Origin: Flavobacterium seoulense
GTDB taxonomy: Bacteria > Bacteroidota > Bacteroidia > Flavobacteriales > Flavobacteriaceae
DNA length: 64,000 nt
Direction: 5' to 3'
Assembly (NCBI RefSeq): GCF_000695795.1
Contig: NZ_JNCA01000032.1
Coordinates: 1 to 64,000, forward strand
Part shown: positions 9,441 through 19,006 of the stretch, one piece after another
Layout: each line of letters begins with the position of its first letter
Position numbering within the stretch: the first letter of the stretch is position 1
Notes under the pieces: generated by a model
Database searches by the model: none
What the model saw: only the letters and a program-made list of their open reading frames with translations
What the model was told of the DNA's origin: nothing
Made by a program: the position numbers and the translations under genes

Positions 9441-10754
9441 ATGAATTCATTACAAAAAGGAGATAAAAAATTATTAAATGCCTGGGCATTTTACGATTGG
9501 GCAAATTCAGTTTACACACTTACAATTGCATCTGCAGTTTTCCCTATTTTTTACGAAGCATTATTTTCTGAACGAGAGCATTATATAGATGTTTTTGGTT
9601 TTCATTTAAAAAATTCAGCATTAATAAGTTTTGTTACAGCAGCAGCTTTTTTAGTTGTTTCTTTTATTTCTCCTTTATTATCCGGAATTGCAGATTATGT
9701 GGGGAATAAAAAATCTTTCATGAAATTTTTCTGTTATGTAGGGGCTTTATCTTGTATGGGATTGTATTGGTTTGATTTGGAAAATATTTATGTTGGATTA
9801 GCATTTTATTTTCTAGGGCTTTTGGGATATTGGGGGAGTTTAGTTTTTTATAATTCCTATTTGCCAGACATTGCTTTTGAAGAACAACAGGATCAAATAA
9901 GTGCCAAAGGTTATTCTTTAGGATATATTGGAAGTGTGATTTTGTTGATTATCAATTTAGCCATGATCATGAAACCAAAACTTTTTGGAATTTCAGGAAC
10001 TGATGGTGAGGCAGCTATGAAAGCCATGCGTTATTCGTTTATAATGGTAGGTGTTTGGTGGATTTTGTTTAGTCAATATACTTATTATTATTTACCAAAA
10101 GGAAGTAAAGATACCAGTGGTAAACTAACAAAATCAGTTGTTTTTAATGGTTTCAAGGAATTGAAAAAAGTTTGGGCAATGTTGAATGATAATATTCCTT
10201 TAAAAAGATATTTGAGTGGATTTTTTGTTTCGAGTATGGCAGTACAAACAGTGATGCTTGTAGCAACTTATTTTGGAGCACAGGAAATTCAATGGTCGTC
10301 AAAAGAAGAAAGTACAATTGGATTAATTATTTGTATTTTAATTATTCAATTGGTCGCTGTAATAGGTGCTATTTTAACGTCTAAATCTTCTTCAAAATTT
10401 GGAAATATTCCCACTTTAATTGGAATAAATATTATCTGGGCAATATTTTGTGCTTTGGCATTTTTCATAACATTACCAATACATTTTTATATAATGGCCA
10501 CTATTGCTGGTTTTGTAATGGGAGGAATTCAGTCTTTATCCCGATCAACTTATTCGAAATTATTACCGGAAACTCAGGATACTGCATCTTTTTTTAGTTT
10601 TTATGATGTTGCTGAAAAAATAGGAATTGTAATTGGAATGTTGATTTATGGTGCTATTGACCAAATTACAGGAAGTCCAAGGTATGCTATTGTGTTTTTA
10701 GCTATCTTCTTTGTTATAGCAGTTTTTTTATTAAGAAAAGTACCTAGAAAGTAA
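9441..10754 (+). CDS. MFS transporter, UMF1/Atg22-like family
   Basis: It is an inner-membrane major-facilitator protein of 437 aa with about 12 hydrophobic segments. The N-terminus NAWAFYDWANSVYTLTI is characteristic of the UMF1 (Atg22-like) family, as is the GGIQSLSRSTYSKLLPE stretch before the last helices. In yeast, Atg22 exports amino acids from the vacuole. The bacterial substrate is not established and nothing next to the gene reveals it. A promoter lies just upstream. Confidence 0.85.
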   Translation: MNSLQKGDKKLLNAWAFYDWANSVYTLTIASAVFPIFYEALFSEREHYIDVFGFHLKNSALISFVTAAAFLVVSFISPLLSGIADYVGNKKSFMKFFCYVGALSCMGLYWFDLENIYVGLAFYFLGLLGYWGSLVFYNSYLPDIAFEEQQDQISAKGYSLGYIGSVILLIINLAMIMKPKLFGISGTDGEAAMKAMRYSFIMVGVWWILFSQYTYYYLPKGSKDTSGKLTKSVVFNGFKELKKVWAMLNDNIPLKRYLSGFFVSSMAVQTVMLVATYFGAQEIQWSSKEESTIGLIICILIIQLVAVIGAILTSKSSSKFGNIPTLIGINIIWAIFCALAFFITLPIHFYIMATIAGFVMGGIQSLSRSTYSKLLPETQDTASFFSFYDVAEKIGIVIGMLIYGAIDQITGSPRYAIVFLAIFFVIAVFLLRKVPRK

Positions 10755-10775
10755 TAGAGAAATAAAATAATGAAG

Positions 10776-10783
10776 TATATTTG
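10776..10783 (+). promoter_or_regulatory. -7 promoter element of lipoprotein gene
   Basis: TATATTTG is a perfect TAnnTTTG ending 24 bases before the ATG at 10808. Confidence 0.4.
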
Positions 10784-10807
10784 AAGGCAATCAAAATTTA
10801 CTGATTT

Positions 10808-11680
10808 ATGAGAAAATTAAAAACTGTTTCGCAATTAATATTGTTGTTTATAACGACATTAATAGCTTCATGTACTTATGAACCCGTTGATGGCACTGTT
10901 GAACCAGATCCTGGCATAGGGATTTTTCAGGCAGATTTTAATGGTGCTACATGGAAATCAAATAGAAACGAAGCTATAGTTTCGGGAAATTTTATCCAAA
11001 TTGCAGCAAGTAATTCAAAAGGGGAGAACTTTGGAATTATGATTGATGGAAGTACAGTGGGGACTTATGCAGCCAATATTAATATAGTGTCTTTTTCGCC
11101 AGCAGGTACAGAATATGGTTATTGGGGGGTAAATGATGATAATCCAACAGAAGATACAGGTTCAGTAATTATTACAAGTATAAATACAACAACCAAAACA
11201 ATATCAGGAACTTTTCAGTTTAAGGGATATTGGTCAGATTCAGATACTCCTATAGCTCCAATTCAGTTTACCAATGGTGTTTTTAAAGATATTCCGTATA
11301 CTACACAAGAAGAATCTGCTGATGTTTTCACTGCAAAAGTTGGTGGAGTGAACTTTGTTCCTACTGATATTCAAGCAATGGTGGTTGCTGATTTTATTAC
11401 TATTGGTTCTTTAGACGCTAATTTTAATAATTTGTCAATTGCTATAAAAAATACTTTAGGCGCAGGTACTTATGCTATTACAAATACTATGGCGACAAAT
11501 GGAATAGCAGATGAAGTACAAGGGTATTATGAAGATATAAATGATGAATATAAAGCTGTTTCTGGAAACATTACCATTACTTCTAAAACAGCTGACAAAA
11601 TCAAAGGAACATTTCAATTTACAACTAATGGGGCAACACCATTTGTAATAACAGAAGGTAAATTTGATGTAGAATATTAG
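10808..11680 (+). CDS. Two-domain lipoprotein of unknown function (DUF6252-like)
   Basis: It is a 290-aa predicted lipoprotein. The signal ends LIASC, giving a lipidated Cys at about residue 22. The mature part holds two similar beta-rich units: one begins FQADFNGATWKS (residues about 38 on) and the second FTAKVGGVNF (residues about 172 on). Each is followed by a TIxIxAx-type strand and a SGTFQF/KGTFQF strand. This resembles the DUF6252 family of Bacteroidota surface lipoproteins, whose function is unknown. It has its own -7 box and terminator. Confidence 0.7.
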   Translation: MRKLKTVSQLILLFITTLIASCTYEPVDGTVEPDPGIGIFQADFNGATWKSNRNEAIVSGNFIQIAASNSKGENFGIMIDGSTVGTYAANINIVSFSPAGTEYGYWGVNDDNPTEDTGSVIITSINTTTKTISGTFQFKGYWSDSDTPIAPIQFTNGVFKDIPYTTQEESADVFTAKVGGVNFVPTDIQAMVVADFITIGSLDANFNNLSIAIKNTLGAGTYAITNTMATNGIADEVQGYYEDINDEYKAVSGNITITSKTADKIKGTFQFTTNGATPFVITEGKFDVEY

Positions 11681-11699
11681 TTTTAGTATAAAATTACTG

Positions 11700-11748
11700 T
11701 TAATTGCCCTCAAATAAGTAGTTTACTTTTTGAGGGCAATTAATTTTT
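11700..11748 (+). terminator. Terminator after lipoprotein gene
   Basis: A perfect 14-bp stem, TAATTGCCCTCAAA (11701-11714) with its complement at 11729-11742, is followed by a T-run. Confidence 0.8.
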
Positions 11749-11845
11749 TATCAGCTTTATGGCATAAAGATTGACTTATACTACTTGAATAATGTTGTTT
11801 GTTTTATTGTTGATTGATTTTCAATAATATAGAACACATAAATAT

Positions 11846-11853
11846 TAACTTTG
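11846..11853 (+). promoter_or_regulatory. -7 promoter element of lon
   Basis: TAACTTTG matches TAnnTTTG and lies 48 bases before the lon ATG, leaving an approximately 40-base leader. Heat-shock control is not visible. Confidence 0.4.
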
Positions 11854-11901
11854 TTATTAAATACTTATTTAGTTTAATGACAAAAAGACTTAAATTACAT
11901 T

Positions 11902-14352
11902 ATGTCAAAACATAAAATACTTACTATTGACAATTTGTCACAACAAGAATTTGATTCAGAAGCAGAATTAATACCTTTATTAACGCCAGAAGATGAAGAA
12001 GAAATGATGAAAGAAGAATTACCTCAGTCGTTACCAATTCTTCCATTGCGTAATATGGTTTTGTTTCCTGGAGTTGTAATTCCTATTACTGCTGGCAGAG
12101 ATAAATCGATAAAACTGATTGATGACGCTAATGCTGATGGAAAAATTATTGGAGTAGTTGCTCAGAAAAATGAAGATATTGAAGATCCGTCTAAGGATGA
12201 TATTAATTCAATAGGTACTGTTGCTCGTATTTTGCGTGTGCTTAAAATGCCTGACGGAACTACAACTGTGATTTTGCAAGGAAAGAAGCGTTTCGAAATC
12301 GAATCAATCACTGCTGAAGAACCTTATATTTCTGCTTTAATCAAAGATTTTTCTGAAGACAGACCTGATAGTGATGATTCTGAATTTTTAGCTATTTTAG
12401 AGTCAGTAAAAGAATTAGCTATCCAGATTATCAAGGTAAGTCCAAATATTCCATCTGAAGCTACTTTTGCTATAAAAAACATTGAAAGTCAATCTTTCCT
12501 GATCAATTTTGTTACTTCTAACATGAATTTATCAGTTAAAGAAAAACAAGATTTGTTAGCTATCAATAGTTTAAAAGACAGGGCTTTAGAAACTTTAAAG
12601 TATATGAATATTGAGCTACAGAAACTGGAACTTAAAAATGATATTCAGTCTAAAGTACGTTTTGATTTAGATCAGCAACAAAGAGAGTATTTCCTGCACC
12701 AACAAATGAAAACCATTCAGGAAGAATTAGGTGGTTCAACTCAGGAAGAGGAAATGGACGAAATGCTAGTGAAGTCTAAAACCAAAAAATGGGATGAAAA
12801 AACGCAGACAATTTTTGAAAAAGAATTGATTAAAATGCGTCGTATGAATCCGCAGGCTCCTGATTTTGGCATTCAAAGAAATTACATGGAATTGCTTTTA
12901 GATTTGCCATGGAATGAATATTCGAAAGATAATTTCGATTTGAAAAATGCTCAAAAAATTCTTGACCGTGATCATTTTGGACTGGAAGAAGTAAAGAAAA
13001 GAATGATCGAGCATTTGGCTGTTTTAAAGCTAAGAAACGATATGAAATCACCGATTATTTGTCTAACAGGACCTCCGGGAGTGGGTAAAACCTCAATTGG
13101 ACGTTCAGTTGCCGAAGCTTTAGGTCGTGAATATGTGCGTATTTCTTTAGGAGGATTGCGTGATGAAGCTGAAATTCGAGGACATAGAAAAACGTACATT
13201 GGTGCAATGCCAGGTAGAATTATTCAAAGTCTGAAAAAAGCAGGAACATCAAATCCGGTTTTTGTTTTAGACGAAATTGATAAATTGTCTAATAGTAATC
13301 ATGGTGATCCGTCATCAGCATTATTAGAGGTTTTAGATCCGGAGCAAAACAGTGCTTTTTATGATAATTTTGTCGAATTAGGATATGATTTGTCTAAGGT
13401 AATGTTTATTGCAACTTCGAATAATATGGGAGCAATCCAACCAGCTTTGAGAGATCGTATGGAAATTATTAAAATGTCTGGTTATACTATCGAAGAAAAA
13501 GTAGAAATAGCTAAGCAGCATTTGTTTCCACGTCAATTAAAAGAGCATGGATTGACTTCTAAGGATTTGACTATTGGAAAAAAACAATTAGAAAAAATTG
13601 TAGAAGGATATACCCGTGAATCTGGGGTACGCGGACTCGAAGCTAAAATTGCTCAGGTAATTCGTAATGCAGCAAAATCAGTTGCTATGGAGGAAGAGTA
13701 CAATAAAAAAGTGACTGATGAAGATATTTTAAAGGTACTTGGAGTTCCTAGATTAGAGCGTGATAAATACGAAAGTAATGATGTTGCTGGTGTAGTTACA
13801 GGTCTTGCCTGGACAAGCGTTGGTGGAGATATTTTGTTTATCGAATCACTGCTTTCTCCTGGTAAAGGAGGAATGAGTATTACCGGAAATTTAGGTACGG
13901 TAATGAAAGAATCGGCTACAATTGCTTTGGAATACATAAAAGCCAATGTGCAACAAATAGGTTTAACGACTGAGATATTGTCTAAATATAACGTTCACTT
14001 ACACGTTCCTGAAGGTGCTACACCAAAAGATGGTCCAAGTGCCGGAATTGCAATGCTGACTTCATTAGTTTCATTGTTTACGCAAAAGAGAGTGAAGAAA
14101 AATATTGCGATGACTGGTGAAATTACACTTCGAGGCAAAGTATTGCCTGTAGGCGGAATTAAAGAAAAAATCCTGGCTGCAAAAAGAGCTAATATCAAAG
14201 AAATTATCTTATGTCACGAAAATAAAAGTGATGTAGACGAAATAAAACCAGAATATTTAACAGGTGTTACTTTTCATTATGTAAAAGAAATGAGTGAAGT
14301 ATTAGCTATTGCAATTACGGACCAAAAAGTAAAAAACGCTAAGAAATTGTAA
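11902..14352 (+). CDS. lon: ATP-dependent Lon protease
   Basis: It is a cytosolic AAA+ serine protease that degrades misfolded and regulatory proteins. Its 816 aa are typical of LonA. A Lon N-terminal substrate-binding domain (LPILPLRNMVLFPG onward) is followed by a coiled-coil region, the AAA module with Walker A GPPGVGKTS at about residue 390 and Walker B VFVLDEIDK, and the protease domain with the Ser-Lys dyad S713 (PKDGPSAGIAM) and K756 (GGIKEKILAAKR). The 43-residue spacing equals that of E. coli S679/K722. It is monocistronic and convergent with the next gene, with a shared terminator between them. Confidence 0.97.
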   Translation: MSKHKILTIDNLSQQEFDSEAELIPLLTPEDEEEMMKEELPQSLPILPLRNMVLFPGVVIPITAGRDKSIKLIDDANADGKIIGVVAQKNEDIEDPSKDDINSIGTVARILRVLKMPDGTTTVILQGKKRFEIESITAEEPYISALIKDFSEDRPDSDDSEFLAILESVKELAIQIIKVSPNIPSEATFAIKNIESQSFLINFVTSNMNLSVKEKQDLLAINSLKDRALETLKYMNIELQKLELKNDIQSKVRFDLDQQQREYFLHQQMKTIQEELGGSTQEEEMDEMLVKSKTKKWDEKTQTIFEKELIKMRRMNPQAPDFGIQRNYMELLLDLPWNEYSKDNFDLKNAQKILDRDHFGLEEVKKRMIEHLAVLKLRNDMKSPIICLTGPPGVGKTSIGRSVAEALGREYVRISLGGLRDEAEIRGHRKTYIGAMPGRIIQSLKKAGTSNPVFVLDEIDKLSNSNHGDPSSALLEVLDPEQNSAFYDNFVELGYDLSKVMFIATSNNMGAIQPALRDRMEIIKMSGYTIEEKVEIAKQHLFPRQLKEHGLTSKDLTIGKKQLEKIVEGYTRESGVRGLEAKIAQVIRNAAKSVAMEEEYNKKVTDEDILKVLGVPRLERDKYESNDVAGVVTGLAWTSVGGDILFIESLLSPGKGGMSITGNLGTVMKESATIALEYIKANVQQIGLTTEILSKYNVHLHVPEGATPKDGPSAGIAMLTSLVSLFTQKRVKKNIAMTGEITLRGKVLPVGGIKEKILAAKRANIKEIILCHENKSDVDEIKPEYLTGVTFHYVKEMSEVLAIAITDQKVKNAKKL

Positions 14353-14389
14353 AAAAAATAGATTTCGATAAGTCTTTAAAATATAATTT

Positions 14390-14447
14390 ACCGCAAATTC
14401 ACGAATTATTTGAATGTATAATAATTTGCGAATTTGCGGTTTATTTT
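14390..14447. terminator. Bidirectional terminator between lon and convergent gene
   Basis: The outer stem ACCGCAAATTC/GAATTTGCGGT (14390-14400 with 14430-14440) plus the inner stem AATTATT/AATAATT (14404-14410 with 14420-14426) form a long hairpin with a T-run to the right. Confidence 0.75.
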
Positions 14448-14460
14448 TTCTCAAATCTTA

Positions 14461-15192
14461 TTATTTCGGAATCAAATCGCAATACCAAAATCCGAAATCA
14501 AAAGCTGAAGTATCATTTGTGTCACAGGCAGTATTGGAAGTTTCTTGTTTGGGTTTTTCATATTTTCGATAGACAATTTCGCCTATTTCAAAATCAATTG
14601 GTTTTTTAAAAATTGGTCCGTCAAAAGTAAAGGTGTGAAATTCGCCGTTTTCACCACATACATCCACAGCATCAGGCAAATCATCAATAAATTGCTGATC
14701 GATTATTCTGCCTACAAAACTTTTATCAAGAAAACGTTCATTTACACAAACCACAATGGTTTTAAAACCTAAAGAAATAAATTCCTGAATCAAATCTTTT
14801 GTTGGGACTTTCCAAATAGGAAAAACGCCTTCTAATCCCATTGTCACTAATTTATCCTCACGGTATTGTCGTAAATCTTCCAGAAAAATATCACCAAAAA
14901 CCGAATGTGTGATTCCTTCCTTTTTTAGTTTTTCTAATCTTTCCTGCATCACATTTTCGTAAACTTCCATTGTGGGCATTTCGGGAATTTGCATGATTTC
15001 TAATGGAATTCCAATGCTTTTAGCTTGTTGCTCTAATAATTCAACACGAACTCCGTGCATCGAAATACGTTGGAACTGCTGATTGACACTGGTTAATAAA
15101 TATTCAATCGAAAAATCAGGGTTTTGAAGGATTTTGTATAAGGCTAAAGCAGAATCTTTTCCGCTGCTCCAGTTAAAAAGGGCTTTGTTCAA
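14461..15192 (-). CDS. Diphthine--ammonia ligase-like N-type ATP pyrophosphatase
   Basis: It is a 243-aa cytosolic protein of the adenine-nucleotide alpha-hydrolase superfamily (Dph6/MJ0570-related group). The N-terminal PP-loop SSGKDSALALY binds ATP. The C-terminal GENGEFHTFTFDGPIF motif is diagnostic of the family. Bacteria lack diphthamide on EF-G, so the substrate must be something else; I infer only an ATP-dependent amidation or adenylation reaction. It is convergent with lon. Its -7 box is at 15237-15244. Confidence 0.8.
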   Translation of the reverse strand: MNKALFNWSSGKDSALALYKILQNPDFSIEYLLTSVNQQFQRISMHGVRVELLEQQAKSIGIPLEIMQIPEMPTMEVYENVMQERLEKLKKEGITHSVFGDIFLEDLRQYREDKLVTMGLEGVFPIWKVPTKDLIQEFISLGFKTIVVCVNERFLDKSFVGRIIDQQFIDDLPDAVDVCGENGEFHTFTFDGPIFKKPIDFEIGEIVYRKYEKPKQETSNTACDTNDTSAFDFGFWYCDLIPK

Positions 15193-15236
15193 TGTAATTT
15201 TATTAAAAATTTAAGAGGTAAACATACAAAAATACT

Positions 15237-15244
15237 TCGATTAG
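15237..15244 (-). promoter_or_regulatory. -7 promoter element of PP-loop gene
   Basis: TATTTTTG on the minus strand fits TAnnTTTG and sits 45 bases before the ATG at 15192. Confidence 0.35.
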
Positions 15245-15250
15245 TTCATT

Positions 15251-15266
15251 TAGCTTTGTAACTTTG
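15251..15266 (+). promoter_or_regulatory. Two tandem -7 elements upstream of M1 peptidase gene
   Basis: TAGCTTTG (15251-15258) and TAACTTTG (15259-15266) abut head to tail, offering two start sites 8 bases apart. The second ends 25 bases before ATG 15292. Confidence 0.45.
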
Positions 15267-15291
15267 GAATTCTGGCTTTAATTTACTTTTA

Positions 15292-17352
15292 ATGAGATAC
15301 CTTTTTCTTTTTATTTCTTCTTTTGTTTTTTCGCAACAAACAAAAACAGTTGATTTTACTTCTGTAAACGCTCGTTTGAGTTTAGATGCTAATGAAAAAT
15401 CAGTTGCCGGTAGTGTAAATTATGCTTTCGAAATTCTAAGTCCAACAGATACTTTGAAAATTGATGCACAAAATATGCAATTTTCAAATGTAAAACTGAA
15501 CCAATCTAATGTTCAATATTTGAATTCAGGAAAGCAATTATTGATTGTTTATCCGTTTCAAAAAGGGAAAAACGAATTGGTTTTCGATTATACAGCTGCG
15601 CCTAAACACGCATTGTATTTTATAAACTCGGCTAGTTTAGAAGATTTACAAATTTGGACGCAAGGTCAGGGAAGATACACCAGTAATTGGTTTCCAAGTT
15701 TTGATGATGTGAATGAAAAGCTCATTTTTAATCTCGAAATTGCATTTGATTCGAATTATCAGGTGGTTTCTAATGGAGTTTTAAAACAGAAAAATAATTC
15801 AGATAATAAAACGATTTGGTCTTATCAAATGGAAAAGCCAATGAGTTCTTATTTATTGATGCTTGCCATTGGAAAATTCGAAAAGCAAGCACAATTTTCT
15901 AAAAGTAAAGTGCCATTAGAATTATACTTTGAAAATAAAGACCAACCTCGTTTTGAGCCAACTTACCGCTATTCGGCACGAATATTTAATTTTTTAGAAA
16001 AAGAAATAGATGTAAAATATCCGTGGAAAATCTACAAGCAAGTTCCTGTTAGGGATTTTTTATATGCTGGAATGGAAAATACTTCGGCTACTTTATTCGC
16101 AACCAGGTATGTTGTTGATTCGATAGGTTTTCAGGACCGAAATTATACTAATGTTGATGCTCATGAATTGGCTCATCAATGGTTTGGGGATTTAATTACT
16201 GCTGCAAGCGGAAAACATCATTGGCTACAGGAAGGTTTTGCAACTTATTATGCTTTGCTTGCTGAAAAATCAATTTACGGAGAAGATTATTTTTATTCGA
16301 AAATGTATGAGTCTATCCAGCAAATAAAATATGCATCAAGAACTGATACCATTCCTATTTTGAATGAAAAGGCCAGCTCGCTGAGTTATTATCAAAAAGG
16401 AGCCTGGGCATTGTTTGCATTGCATCAGGGAATAGGCGATAAAAAGTTCAAAAAAATCATCAAAAACTATTTGAAAAAATACGCTTATAAAAATGTAACG
16501 ACCGAAGATTTCTTTGCAGAAATTAAAAAAGTTACTGATTTTGATACTGATTCTTTTTCTAAAGAATGGCTCGAATCAACTGTGATTAACACTCAAAAAG
16601 TCAATGCTTTATTGGTTAAAAATAAAATAACCAAAATAATGCTGGAGCTTGACAAAATAAAGTCAAAACCTTTGGCTGAAAAAAGAGGGTTTTTTAAATT
16701 AATTCTGATGTCTGATGCTCATTATGCGGCAAAAGAAATGGTGGTTAATCAATTAAAAAATGAAACTTTTGAAGCTAAAAAAGAATTTTTAGACTTAGTT
16801 ATTGAAAGTAAAAATATTCCGGTTCGTCAGGCATTGGCTTATTCGTTGCCTAAAATTCCAGAAGAATTTAGAGTGGATTACGAAACTCTTTTGGACGATG
16901 ATTCTTATCAAACAAAAGAAGTTGCTTTGTTGTATTTGTGGAGAAATTTCCCAAATCAACGCTTAAATTATTTAGAAAAATCAAAAGATTGGATTGGTTT
17001 TAATGATTATAATTTAAAGACTTTATGGTTGTCATTAGTATTGATGACTCCCGAATATTCAGCAAATAAGCAGGATATAATTACGGAATTAATTAATTAT
17101 TCATCTGAAAAATATGAGGCGACAACAAGGCAAAATGCTTTGGAAAAATTAATTGGTTTTAAGATTATTAATGATGCCATTTTAGTCAATTTAGTAAAAG
17201 CAACCACGCATCACATGTGGCAATTTTCTAAATTTGGAAGAGACAACATTCGAACTTTATTAAAAAATCAGGAAAATAAAGCTTCTTTTTTGAGAATTTT
17301 ACCTAATTTGAACGAGAAAGAACAATTTCAACTGAATCGATTATTAAATTAA
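15292..17352 (+). CDS. M1 family aminopeptidase, secreted
   Basis: It is a zinc aminopeptidase of 686 aa with a short signal peptide (MRYLFLFISSFVFS, cleavage before Gln), so it is probably periplasmic or exported. The exopeptidase motif appears as AGMENTSATLF. The zinc site is HELAH at residues 291-295 with the third ligand Glu in WLQEGFATYY, a standard HExxH-x18-E spacing. After the catalytic domain there is a helical repeat-rich C-terminal region of about 250 aa. It is followed after 7 bases by the patatin gene, with which it likely shares a transcript. Confidence 0.9.
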   Translation: MRYLFLFISSFVFSQQTKTVDFTSVNARLSLDANEKSVAGSVNYAFEILSPTDTLKIDAQNMQFSNVKLNQSNVQYLNSGKQLLIVYPFQKGKNELVFDYTAAPKHALYFINSASLEDLQIWTQGQGRYTSNWFPSFDDVNEKLIFNLEIAFDSNYQVVSNGVLKQKNNSDNKTIWSYQMEKPMSSYLLMLAIGKFEKQAQFSKSKVPLELYFENKDQPRFEPTYRYSARIFNFLEKEIDVKYPWKIYKQVPVRDFLYAGMENTSATLFATRYVVDSIGFQDRNYTNVDAHELAHQWFGDLITAASGKHHWLQEGFATYYALLAEKSIYGEDYFYSKMYESIQQIKYASRTDTIPILNEKASSLSYYQKGAWALFALHQGIGDKKFKKIIKNYLKKYAYKNVTTEDFFAEIKKVTDFDTDSFSKEWLESTVINTQKVNALLVKNKITKIMLELDKIKSKPLAEKRGFFKLILMSDAHYAAKEMVVNQLKNETFEAKKEFLDLVIESKNIPVRQALAYSLPKIPEEFRVDYETLLDDDSYQTKEVALLYLWRNFPNQRLNYLEKSKDWIGFNDYNLKTLWLSLVLMTPEYSANKQDIITELINYSSEKYEATTRQNALEKLIGFKIINDAILVNLVKATTHHMWQFSKFGRDNIRTLLKNQENKASFLRILPNLNEKEQFQLNRLLN

Positions 17353-17359
17353 CAATTTT

Positions 17360-18259
17360 ATGAGAGCATTGGTTATTTCCGGAGGCGGGAGCAAAGGCGC
17401 ATTTGCAGGTGGTGTTGCCCAATTTTTATTGGAAAAAAAGAAAATCAATTACGATTTTTTTATAGGAACATCTACGGGAAGTTTGCTTTTACCGCACTTA
17501 GCTCTGGGAAATATTCAAAAAATACATCGTATTTATACCAATGTAGATATGAGTAAAATTTTTAATGTAAATCCGTTTATCGTTAAAAAAAAGAACGGAA
17601 TTGATGTGGTTACCATTAATCACTTTAATGTTTTATTGCAGTTTTTTAAAGGCAGAAGAACCTTTGGCGAAAGCAAAAAATTACGTGCTTACATTAAAAA
17701 AAATCTGCCTATAGAGGAATTTAATTTACTCAAAGCTTTACATACCGATGTAATTGTAACGGTGACGAATCTGACAATGAATCAGGCAGAATATAAGTCG
17801 ATTAAAGAATGTACTTATGATGAATTTTGCGACTGGATCTGGATTTCGAGTAATTATATTCCGTTTATGAGTATTGTTAACATCAAAGGCCAAGATTATG
17901 CCGATGGTGGTTTTTCGAGTTTGGTGCCAATTCAGGAAGCTATTAATCGTGGCGCTACAGAAATTGATGTAATTATTCTGGAAACCGAAAAAGCCACTCC
18001 CCGAATGGCTATTGGTAAAAACCCTTTTTCGCTATTGATTGATTTATTTCAAATTGAGTTAGACCAGATTGAAAAGCACAATATCTTGCTTGGAACTTTG
18101 TCTGCTTCTTACAATAATGTGAAGTTAAATCTATATTATACCCCAATTGCTTTAACTAACAATGCTTTGGTTTTCAATAAAGAAAAAATGAAGCAATGGT
18201 GGGAAGAAGGCTTTCAATATGCGCTGAAACAAAATGAAGTTGTTGAAGAGGTGAAATAA
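17360..18259 (+). CDS. Patatin-like phospholipase
   Basis: It is a serine-Asp dyad lipid acyl hydrolase of 299 aa with no signal peptide. It has the oxyanion glycine loop ISGGGSKGAFAGG at about residues 6-18, the nucleophile elbow GTSTG with Ser38, and the catalytic DGG motif YADGGFSS with Asp182. It lies 7 bases after the M1 peptidase gene and ends one base short of the convergent gene at 18261, with no terminator in between. The physiological substrate is not indicated. Confidence 0.88.
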   Translation: MRALVISGGGSKGAFAGGVAQFLLEKKKINYDFFIGTSTGSLLLPHLALGNIQKIHRIYTNVDMSKIFNVNPFIVKKKNGIDVVTINHFNVLLQFFKGRRTFGESKKLRAYIKKNLPIEEFNLLKALHTDVIVTVTNLTMNQAEYKSIKECTYDEFCDWIWISSNYIPFMSIVNIKGQDYADGGFSSLVPIQEAINRGATEIDVIILETEKATPRMAIGKNPFSLLIDLFQIELDQIEKHNILLGTLSASYNNVKLNLYYTPIALTNNALVFNKEKMKQWWEEGFQYALKQNEVVEEVK

Positions 18260-18260
18260 T

Positions 18261-18782
18261 CTACCACAATTCAGCTACTTCATTTTTGATAAATGATAAA
18301 GCAGTAGTGCTTGGTGAAGCTTTGTCGAATAATTCACTAATAACAAAGGTTCTTAGTTCATCTGCATTAGTTACTTTTTCATTTTTAGCAGCAGTACGAA
18401 TCATTTGCACAATAGCGTTTTTGGCGGTTACAATAACTGCCCAGCATTTATCTGAAACATAAATTTGCTGTGCAATATTGTGTTCAAACTCTTGTTCGAT
18501 ATGTGCAATCACATAATTTTCATAATCATTTTTATTGTCAGAAACGGGATTAACACGCACCATTAATTGCGACGGATTAATACGCTCCATTAATAAAGTC
18601 ATCCTTTCGTAAGCCTGTAAACGTAATGGTAAAGCTGTTTTTTGATTTTCTTTTTGTAGTAACCATCGACGGGTATTTTGCTGGTCTTTAAAATGAGAAT
18701 TGAATAATAAATAAGCCACTGTGCCTGTTATTATTGATGGAATTGTATAAGCTAGAATTTCGATAATATTGGTTGTGTTCAT
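18261..18782 (-). CDS. Conserved flavobacterial protein with one membrane helix
   Basis: It has 173 aa from ATG 18782. Residues about 5-24 (IIEILAYTIPSIITGTVAYL) form a single transmembrane helix. The rest is a soluble helical domain with LRLQAYERMTLLMERINPS. I recognise it as the type of small conserved protein found in many flavobacteria (DUF7935-like), with no known function. An upstream TTG at 18854 could extend it by 24 residues but lies before the -7 box at 18804-18811. It is convergent with the patatin gene. Confidence 0.65.
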   Translation of the reverse strand: MNTTNIIEILAYTIPSIITGTVAYLLFNSHFKDQQNTRRWLLQKENQKTALPLRLQAYERMTLLMERINPSQLMVRVNPVSDNKNDYENYVIAHIEQEFEHNIAQQIYVSDKCWAVIVTAKNAIVQMIRTAAKNEKVTNADELRTFVISELFDKASPSTTALSFIKNEVAELW

Positions 18783-18803
18783 TGGGGTAAAAATTTTTGA
18801 AAA

Positions 18804-18811
18804 CAAAAATA
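18804..18811 (-). promoter_or_regulatory. -7 promoter element of membrane-helix protein gene
   Basis: TATTTTTG on the minus strand matches TAnnTTTG, 22 bases before ATG 18782. Confidence 0.35.
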
Positions 18812-18820
18812 TACTTTTTG

Positions 18821-18896
18821 TGTGTCTTTGTGAAAAAATAATACAAAGATTCACAAAGATAAAGCACAGAGAGATTCGTAGAGAAAGGGTTTAAAA
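18821..18896. repeat. Intergenic CTTTGTG-type repeat element
   Basis: The region is built of CTTTGTG and CACAAAG words plus CACAGAGAG and CGTAGAG words, partly as inverted copies. The same word set recurs at 29946-30022 and 31871-31916. Confidence 0.5.
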
Positions 18897-18979
18897 GATT
18901 TTGCAATCTCTGTAAAAAATGACTTTTAAACTTTCGACTTAGTTTGTTAATCTTTGAGAAATAAGTCCATGGAAATACT

Positions 18980-18987
18980 TATTTTTG
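18980..18987 (+). promoter_or_regulatory. -7 promoter element of uvrD/pcrA
   Basis: TATTTTTG matches TAnnTTTG and ends 19 bases before ATG 19007. Confidence 0.4.
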
Positions 18988-19006
18988 CATAAATAGACTA
19001 AGATAC